Source: Dysgonamonadaceae bacterium
GTDB taxonomy: Bacteria; Bacteroidota; Bacteroidia; Bacteroidales; Azobacteroidaceae
Length of the DNA: 5,877 bases
Direction: 5' to 3'
Assembly (NCBI GenBank): GCA_031258895.1
Contig: JAIRMF010000011.1
Coordinates: forward strand, 1 to 5,877
The position numbers and the translations under genes were made by a program. This document shows, one piece after another, positions 1 through 4,779 of the stretch (position 1 is the stretch's first letter; every line of letters starts with the position of its first letter). The notes under the pieces are model-generated. The model ran no database searches, was not told the origin of the DNA, and worked only from the letters and a program-made list of their open reading frames with translations.

Positions 1-97
1 CATGGTCGGAACGCTGGTATCGTACCGTTTCCGCTGGGTTAACACCCGCAATATTCCCGGCCCGTGGTCGGAAATCGTGTCGGCAGTTATCGCCTAA
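1..97 (+). CDS. C-terminal end of a fibronectin type III-like surface protein (partial)
   Basis: Reading from base 2, the frame is open from the left edge and encodes 31 residues ending VSAVIA before the TAA at 95-97. The segment SYRFRWVNTRNIPGPWSE resembles the last strands of a fibronectin type III or related beta-sandwich domain (Y-x-F-R-W-V-N-T-R ... GPWSE), as seen at the C-termini of Bacteroidota secreted and phage-like structural proteins. The methionine at base 2 happens to be the first codon shown and should not be taken as the start, because the visible part is much too short for a whole domain. A terminator begins 7 nt after the stop, so this is the last gene of its transcript. The function of the full protein cannot be inferred. 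Confidence 0.6.
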   Translation, partial: MVGTLVSYRFRWVNTRNIPGPWSEIVSAVIA

Positions 98-103
98 CAG
101 CGC

Positions 104-134
104 AAGGGGGCAGGGTTACGCTCTGCCCTTTTTT
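104..134 (+). terminator. rho-independent terminator after the FN3-like gene
   Basis: A GC-rich hairpin pairs GGGCAG (108-113) with CTGCCC (123-128). It extends inward by G-U and G-C pairs to a five-base loop (116-120). It is followed by a run of six T (129-134). Weaker outer pairs (104-107 with 129-132) are also possible. The hairpin starts directly downstream of the TAA at 95-97 and separates that gene from the secreted SUMF1 protein starting at 172, which therefore probably has its own promoter. Confidence 0.85.
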
Positions 135-171
135 ATGTGCATTTTTATCAGACTGAAAAATAATCACAACA

Positions 172-1548
172 ATGAAACGAACGTTCTTTATAATCTTCTC
201 TGCCCTCTGTCTCTGCATTGCAGACAGGGCAGCAGCGCAAGTCACAATCGGGTCTCTCGTCGACCCGCAGCCTTTCTCCATCCTTGAACTCGTCGGCGGA
301 GGCACGCGTGGATTCAGGCTGCCGCAGATGACCACCATACAGCGTGATGCACTCGATTTGACGGGCAAAGATGCGGCTCGCGGCCTGCAAATCTTCAACA
401 CCACTACCAAATGCGTCGAGACGTGGAACGGGTCAAAATGGATAGAGGCTTGTCCGCCGGAAGGGCCTGCTGAGTCTCCCATATCTCCTTCTTCCGAGAC
501 TTCAGTCGGCTCTTTCTGCGGCATAACGGCGAGCAACAATAACTGTACATTTACTGCCGCAGCCGACCCTGATGCTGTGGCGTATGAGTTCTTCCTTTCC
601 GGCACTTCACAGGGTATTCAGAGTAGCAACAGCATAACATTTGATGAGACCGTAACGACTACCACCGATGTTACCGTCAAGTATTACTATCCTCCATCCT
701 TTTTGAAGCCGGAGATGCTACCGGTTGCGGGTAATGCTTCGTGGAGTAATAATACTGAGAAGATTTCTGTTAATATCCCAAGTTTTAAGATGAGCAAGAC
801 AGAGGTTACTCAGGCACAGTTTGAGTATGTGATGGGAAAAAATGAGTCTTATTTCGGGTGCGGTAATAATGATAATAACAGCTATGCCAAGAAAGGTAAT
901 GCAACTTCGGCTTTGCCTGTTGAGACGGTTAACTGGTACGGTGCTATTACTTACTGTAACAAGCTAAGCCTTAAAGAAAACAAGACGCCGTGTTATTCGG
1001 TAAAGGACGCGCAAAGTAACGAAATAGACTGGGAAGGTTCAGTTACTATTCCCACAAGCAGCGATTCCTACTGGAATGCAGCCTATTGCGATTTCAGTAA
1101 AGATGGCTATCGTCTTCCGACCGACTCGGAATGGGAATATGCCGCTCGCGGCAAAAATGGTGCGGATACTTATACCTATGCCGGCAGTGATGATATTTGC
1201 GCGGTTGCCTGGTATAGCGGCAATAACAACACAACCAGCGACTGTGCCAAACCTTGTGAGTCTGTTTACGGCCCCAAGCCTGTAAAAATGAAAACAGCCA
1301 ATAATCTTGATCTTTGTGATATGAGTGGTAATGTTTGGGAATGGACTTGGAGCGGGGATAGCGATGTCTTTCCCGCAGCTACACCATCCAATGCAGTGCA
1401 GGCTTCGAGTCCTTATTGCGGCTTACGCGGCGGCCGCTGGGACGTTGGCGAGTCCAACTGCCGCGTCTCGGATCGCTTCAACGACGTCGACCCGAGCGAC
1501 TGGTACAGCGATATCGGCTTCCGGGTTGCCGCGAGTATAGTTCCTTGA
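172..1548 (+). CDS. secreted SUMF1/FGE-fold (C-type lectin-like) protein with a hypervariable C-terminus
   Basis: The 458-residue protein begins with a signal peptide (residues 1-22, probable cleavage AAA|Q). Next comes a Bacteroidota surface module (about 24-95, GFRLPQ, GLQIFNTTTKC, WNGSKW). A Ser/Pro linker and an Ig-like stretch (about 112-172) follow, and then a SUMF1/FGE domain (about 181-455). Visible SUMF1 motifs are KMSKTEVTQAQF (207-218), VNWYGAITYCNKLS (253-266), GYRLPTDSEWEYAARG (312-327), DMSGNVWEW (383-391), RGGRW (419-423) and IGFRVA (448-453). The usual opening motif 'GGxFxMG' is degenerate (LPVAGNASW). Only one of the two catalytic-type cysteines of true FGEs is kept (C430; V425 occupies the other site), so formylglycine synthesis is unlikely and a ligand-binding role is inferred. 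The ATG at 172 is chosen because it starts the signal peptide; no Shine-Dalgarno sequence or clear promoter is seen in 135-171. The central part (about 720-1400) is visibly more AT-rich than either end. Confidence 0.85.
   Translation: MKRTFFIIFSALCLCIADRAAAQVTIGSLVDPQPFSILELVGGGTRGFRLPQMTTIQRDALDLTGKDAARGLQIFNTTTKCVETWNGSKWIEACPPEGPAESPISPSSETSVGSFCGITASNNNCTFTAAADPDAVAYEFFLSGTSQGIQSSNSITFDETVTTTTDVTVKYYYPPSFLKPEMLPVAGNASWSNNTEKISVNIPSFKMSKTEVTQAQFEYVMGKNESYFGCGNNDNNSYAKKGNATSALPVETVNWYGAITYCNKLSLKENKTPCYSVKDAQSNEIDWEGSVTIPTSSDSYWNAAYCDFSKDGYRLPTDSEWEYAARGKNGADTYTYAGSDDICAVAWYSGNNNTTSDCAKPCESVYGPKPVKMKTANNLDLCDMSGNVWEWTWSGDSDVFPAATPSNAVQASSPYCGLRGGRWDVGESNCRVSDRFNDVDPSDWYSDIGFRVAASIVP
1426..1536 (+). 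other. candidate DGR-type variable region (VR1) at the 3' end of the SUMF1 gene
   Basis: It starts with the fixed RGG block (1426-1434), continues with a variable core (1435-1512) and closes with a fixed block encoding IGFRVAAS (1513-1536). In the core nearly every presumed variable codon is NNC or NNT (for example GAC, GTT, TTC, AAC, GTC, AGC, TAC, GAT). The fixed positions are W423, E428-S429, R431-V432-S433, R435, P441 and W444. This is the pattern expected if AAC/AAT template codons had been rewritten by adenine mutagenesis, and AAY-derived codons cannot become stops. Known DGR targets with C-type-lectin/FGE folds carry the VR at this place. No template repeat or reverse transcriptase is in the window, so the call is inferential. 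Confidence 0.5.
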
Positions 1549-1579
1549 GTGAATAAAAAGAATTCGTTTCATTGTTGAA

Positions 1580-1625
1580 AAAATACCCCCAGAGGTTCTG
1601 TGAATATAACTTTTGGGGGTATTTT
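1580..1625. terminator. bidirectional rho-independent terminator between convergent genes
   Basis: A perfect 12-bp inverted repeat pairs AAAATACCCCCA (1580-1591) with TGGGGGTATTTT (1614-1625). The stem continues inward for six more pairs (1592-1597 with 1608-1613, two of them G-U) to a 10-nt loop at 1598-1607. It sits 31 nt after the SUMF1 stop at 1548 and 21 nt beyond the metA stop at 1647, so it can serve both converging transcripts. On the minus strand the stem ends in a run of six T (complement of 1578-1583), making termination of the metA operon the stronger direction. A smaller hairpin (CCGGCA 1639-1644 with TGCCGG 1652-1657) overlaps the metA stop. Confidence 0.9.
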
Positions 1626-1646
1626 GTGTGAGGACAGGCCGGCAAA

Positions 1647-2534
1647 CTACCTGCCGGAAGCCCGGAAAAGATAATAATTAAGCCAGTTGGAAAACAAAAT
1701 CTCGGCGTGAGCGCGCCAGCGTACACAAATACGATCGGCAGCGGCGCCGCTACGATAATAATTCACCGGAATTCCGGCCGGCAGACCTTTAGCCAAGTCG
1801 CGAACATACTCGTTATGTAATGTCAAAGGGGAATATTCCGGATGGCCGGTAATGAAAATCTCCCGCCCGCCCCGAGCAATCACCGCGTAAACGCCGGCCT
1901 CCGCCGATTCGGAAACCAAAACAAGTCCATCCGTCCGGAGAATATCCTCCCTGTCGATCCCCGTATGACGGCTGTGGGGAGCATAAAACTCATCGTCAAA
2001 TCCGCAAAACAAAGGTAAAGATTGATTGACCGTGTGAAGAAAAACGCCCGACAGCTTCTCCGGAAGCGGATGCTTATCAACGCCGTAAAAATGATAAAGC
2101 GCCGCCTGCGCCGCCCAGCAAATGTAAATCGTAGACGCAACCTCCGAGCCGGCCCAGTCGAATATCGCAGTCAGCTCCTCCCAGTAGGTGACGTCCCTGA
2201 AGTCCAGCAGCTCGACCGGTGCGCCGGTGATAATCATGCCGTCGAAATGTTCACCTCTGATCTCGTCGAAATACCGGTAAAATTTGTCAAGATGTTCCTG
2301 CGGCGTGTTCTTGCTCCTGTGCGTGCGTAACCGCACAAAAGTAACCTCCGTCGCAACAGGAGAATGCGCCATAAGACGCAAAAAATCGACCTCAGTCTCG
2401 GTCTTGAGAGGCATCAGATTCAAAAGCGCAATACGGAGGCGCGACGCCGAACTCAATGAGCCGGCGCATGGAAAAATATTCTCCCCTTTCAGGATTTCCA
2501 CAGAAGGAAGGTTGTCAGGCAGGTTTATCAGCAT
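1647..2534 (-). CDS. metA: MetA-type homoserine O-acyltransferase, predicted acetyl-CoA-specific
   Basis: This 295-residue protein matches the MetA (HTS) family over its whole length (about 300 is usual), from MLINLPDNLPSVEILKGENIF at the N-terminus to the C-terminal helix. The enzyme acylates the hydroxyl of L-homoserine in cytosolic methionine biosynthesis. Key residues are visible: nucleophile C139 in YICWAAQAALYHFYG, and H231 and E233 in FITGHPEYS, corresponding to C142, H235 and E237 of the E. coli enzyme. The acyl-donor position is E108 in ITGAPVELL. In characterised MetA proteins Glu here (position 111 numbering) goes with acetyl-CoA and Gly with succinyl-CoA, so O-acetylhomoserine is the expected product despite the common 'succinyltransferase' label. 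The ATG at 2534 is the first start after an in-frame stop 18 nt upstream. It lies 26 nt downstream of the permease stop, so it is probably the last gene of that operon. No SAM riboswitch fits in the gap. Confidence 0.93.
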   Translation of the reverse strand: MLINLPDNLPSVEILKGENIFPCAGSLSSASRLRIALLNLMPLKTETEVDFLRLMAHSPVATEVTFVRLRTHRSKNTPQEHLDKFYRYFDEIRGEHFDGMIITGAPVELLDFRDVTYWEELTAIFDWAGSEVASTIYICWAAQAALYHFYGVDKHPLPEKLSGVFLHTVNQSLPLFCGFDDEFYAPHSRHTGIDREDILRTDGLVLVSESAEAGVYAVIARGGREIFITGHPEYSPLTLHNEYVRDLAKGLPAGIPVNYYRSGAAADRICVRWRAHAEILFSNWLNYYLFRASGR

Positions 2535-2560
2535 CGCTTTAACGGCATATTAAATTGTTA

Positions 2561-3793
2561 TCAGTATCTCAGCCACCTTGCCAACTCTCCCCAGGTCGGT
2601 TTCTTCCCGTACATCAGGACGCCGGTCAGGTAGATCTTCGCCGCCAAACGAACGGTGGCTATAACGGTCGCAAACAACAAAACAACGGACAGCAGTAACT
2701 CCGGCCAGGGAACCCCAAACGGCAGGCGAATCATCATCACTATCGGTGAAGTAAACGGAATGAGCGAAGCCCAAAACGCAAACGGACCGTCAGGGTTTTG
2801 TGCGCCGTATGAACCGGCAAAGAAAGCAAACACAATCAGGATCGTTATCGGCGTTATGTATTGTTGCGAATCCTCGGCGCTGTTAATTACCGCGCCGATG
2901 GCGGCAAAAAAAGAAGCGTAAATCATATACCCCCCCACGAAAAACAGCACAAAAAACAGGCACAGCCGCATCAGCCCGACGTCGGCAAGCGAGCCGGCTA
3001 TTCCCGCCGGAAACAGCGAATTGCCCGGTATCGTTGCGCTTGTCGAAAGAAGGGCGACGAATGTAACCCATACGCCGAACTGTGTTATCCCAACCAGTCC
3101 TATTCCGATGAGTTTCCCTATCATCAGGTCGAACGGCTTGACGGAGGAGATGATGATTTCCACTATCCGGTTGGTTTTCTCTTCCATCACGCCATGCAGT
3201 ACCATGTTTCCGTAAATCATGATGAACAGATAGATCAGGAATGTAAAAATCATACCGACCGCCGAGGCCGTCTCGGTCGACGAGATTGCCTGCTTCGACG
3301 ACGAAGCGTCGGCGCTGCCGAACTTCTCGCCTTTCAGGTTGATGTTGATACGGCTGTCCCGAATAATCTCTCGGATGTTCGCGATGTTGTATGAAGAGAG
3401 TTTTTTGTTTCTCAGGTAATCATTAAGCTGTGAATTGATCAGGTTTTCGGCTTCGGCTGCAATATGGTATTCCGACAGCAACGAAACAGCTTTCGGATTC
3501 TCCAGCAGGTCGCCCGTGATGACCAGGCAAGCGTACGGCGACTCGACCGCATCCTCCGTGAAACGGTACTGTCCGTCGTTTTTAAGTACCGCGAAATATT
3601 CTCCTGTATGGTCAATAACCTGAATAATCCGTTCTTTCCCCTCTCCGATCCTCGCAAGAAAGACCGTCCCGACGCTCAACCCGATGAAAAGTAGCGGCAT
3701 GAGGATAGTCATCACTATGAATGATTTCTTCCTGACCCTTGTCATGTATTCGCGTTCGATGATGATCCACATCTTGGGCCTAATATTTTTCAT
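2561..3793 (-). CDS. ABC-2 type exporter permease (NatB/COG1668-like)
   Basis: This 410-residue inner-membrane protein pairs with the ATPase encoded just upstream. It starts with the positively charged IIEREYMTRVRKKSF segment and has one membrane helix at about 25-47. A large extracytoplasmic domain (about 48-178) and a cluster of about five further hydrophobic segments (about 180-202, 226-250, 275-305, 311-331, 364-390) follow. Between segments two and three lies the family signature MEEKTNRIVEIIISSVKPFDLMIGK split around residue 203-227. The C-terminus LMYGKKPTWGELARWLRY is typical of Bacteroidota members. The family includes the NatAB sodium exporter, but the substrate here cannot be read. 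The ATG at 3793 is preferred; it overlaps the ATPase stop by 14 nt, suggesting translational coupling. An upstream in-frame GTG at 3805 would add four residues and is less likely. Confidence 0.88.
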   Translation of the reverse strand: MKNIRPKMWIIIEREYMTRVRKKSFIVMTILMPLLFIGLSVGTVFLARIGEGKERIIQVIDHTGEYFAVLKNDGQYRFTEDAVESPYACLVITGDLLENPKAVSLLSEYHIAAEAENLINSQLNDYLRNKKLSSYNIANIREIIRDSRININLKGEKFGSADASSSKQAISSTETASAVGMIFTFLIYLFIMIYGNMVLHGVMEEKTNRIVEIIISSVKPFDLMIGKLIGIGLVGITQFGVWVTFVALLSTSATIPGNSLFPAGIAGSLADVGLMRLCLFFVLFFVGGYMIYASFFAAIGAVINSAEDSQQYITPITILIVFAFFAGSYGAQNPDGPFAFWASLIPFTSPIVMMIRLPFGVPWPELLLSVVLLFATVIATVRLAAKIYLTGVLMYGKKPTWGELARWLRY

Positions 3794-4703
3794 CGTCTTT
3801 TGCACCGTTTACGGTTTGTATAAAAACATCGTTCATTGACGGGATTTCTTCTTCGAAAGTCAGGATTCGGTTGTCTTTTACTATCCGTGTGATAAACTCT
3901 GCGTTGTTGATTGCGGGATGTTTTTTCACCCTGAAAAAGTACGCGCCGCAGTATTTCGACCGGTCTATTATTTTGCAGAGCGAATCATCTGAAACCAGGG
4001 TTTCATTTTCCGTCTTCAACCTGAAAATATCTTGCCGGAAGCGGCTGCGGATTTCGGCTACTCCACCTGACAGCACGGCTTTTGCGTGATCGATAAGCGC
4101 TATTTCATCGCACAGTTCTTCTACCGACGCCATGTTATGTGTTGAGAAGATTATGGTTTTCCCTTCCGATTTCAGTCTCAGGATTTCGTTTTTGATCAGT
4201 TCGGCGTTCAGGGGGTCGAAGCCTGAGAACGGTTCGTCGAAAATCAGCAGTTCCGGACGGTGCGCGATTGCGGTGATGAACTGAACTTTCTGCTGCATAC
4301 CTTTCGACAGTTCTTCCAGCCGGCGATTCCACCACGCAATGATATCGAATCTGTGGAACAGTTCTTTCAGTCTTGCGGTAGCTTCTTTTGCGGTCAATCC
4401 TTTCAGTCGTGCGAGGTATACTGCCTGTTCGCCGGCGCGCATTTTACGGTACAGTCCCCGTTCTTCGGGCAGGTATCCGATTCTGTAGACGTCTTCCGGT
4501 TGGGAGGGTATTCCGTGGAACAGCACTGCACCGGCATCCGGTGCAGTGATACGGTTAATGATTCTGATCAGTGTTGTTTTGCCTGCGCCGTTAGGTCCGA
4601 GCAGTCCGAACACGCTGTTTTCCGGCACCTTGATACTCACTTTGTCGAGTGCCGTATGTCCGGAATATTTTTTGACGACGTCTATTGTTTCGAGGAAACA
4701 CAT
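3780..4703 (-). CDS. ABC transporter ATP-binding protein (NatA/COG4152-like)
   Basis: The 307-residue protein is the nucleotide-binding subunit of the exporter whose permease follows immediately. Visible motifs are Walker A GPNGAGKTT (36-44), the subfamily motif YLPEERGLY (77-85) in the Q-loop region, the ABC signature LSKGMQQK (132-139; LSKGM instead of LSGGQ is normal in this subfamily), Walker B LLIFDEP (152-158), D-loop FSGFDP, and the switch histidine in STHNM (H189). About 100 C-terminal residues form the accessory region of this subfamily. The ATG at 4703, giving MCFLETIDVVKKY, is chosen because it matches the usual N-terminus. A TTG at 4745 would begin inside the promoter element at 4743-4750. 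It is the first gene of a probable three-gene operon with the permease and metA. Confidence 0.9.
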   Translation of the reverse strand: MCFLETIDVVKKYSGHTALDKVSIKVPENSVFGLLGPNGAGKTTLIRIINRITAPDAGAVLFHGIPSQPEDVYRIGYLPEERGLYRKMRAGEQAVYLARLKGLTAKEATARLKELFHRFDIIAWWNRRLEELSKGMQQKVQFITAIAHRPELLIFDEPFSGFDPLNAELIKNEILRLKSEGKTIIFSTHNMASVEELCDEIALIDHAKAVLSGGVAEIRSRFRQDIFRLKTENETLVSDDSLCKIIDRSKYCGAYFFRVKKHPAINNAEFITRIVKDNRILTFEEEIPSMNDVFIQTVNGAKDDEKY

Positions 4704-4742
4704 GTTTTGAAATGTAACAGGGGGCGCACCTACCCAACCGTG

Positions 4743-4750
4743 CAAAGATA
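4743..4750 (-). promoter_or_regulatory. Bacteroidota-type promoter -7 element for the ABC-metA operon
   Basis: Read on the minus strand these bases are TATCTTTG, an exact match to the Bacteroidota -7 consensus TAnnTTTG. A T-rich run (complement of 4768-4774) lies 17 nt upstream, where the -33 TTTG-like element is expected, but it is only a partial match. A transcription start about 5-8 nt downstream would leave a leader of about 32-36 nt before the ATG at 4703. No terminator-like hairpin is evident between the stop of the upstream gene (4780) and this element, so read-through from the second SUMF1 gene is also possible. Confidence 0.65.
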
Positions 4751-4779
4751 GGTTTTTTCAGTTACATAAAAAAACATCG

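Noticed and set aside
87..605. Minus-strand reading frame of 172 codons opposite the first SUMF1 gene
   Set aside because: It lies antisense to a clearly real secreted protein, crosses the terminator, and its translation has no recognisable domain or composition; the same applies to the other antisense frames across metA and the ABC genes.
2535..2560. A SAM riboswitch or separate promoter in front of metA
   Set aside because: The gap is only 26 nt, with no TAnnTTTG match and no room for an aptamer.
3794..3805. GTG start at 3805 for the permease
   Set aside because: It would add only four residues; the ATG at 3793 is a better start and gives a short overlap typical of coupled genes.
4704..4745. 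A 14-residue N-terminal extension of the ATPase from a TTG at 4745
   Set aside because: The TTG lies within the TATCTTTG promoter element, and the ATG at 4703 gives the normal N-terminus of the family.
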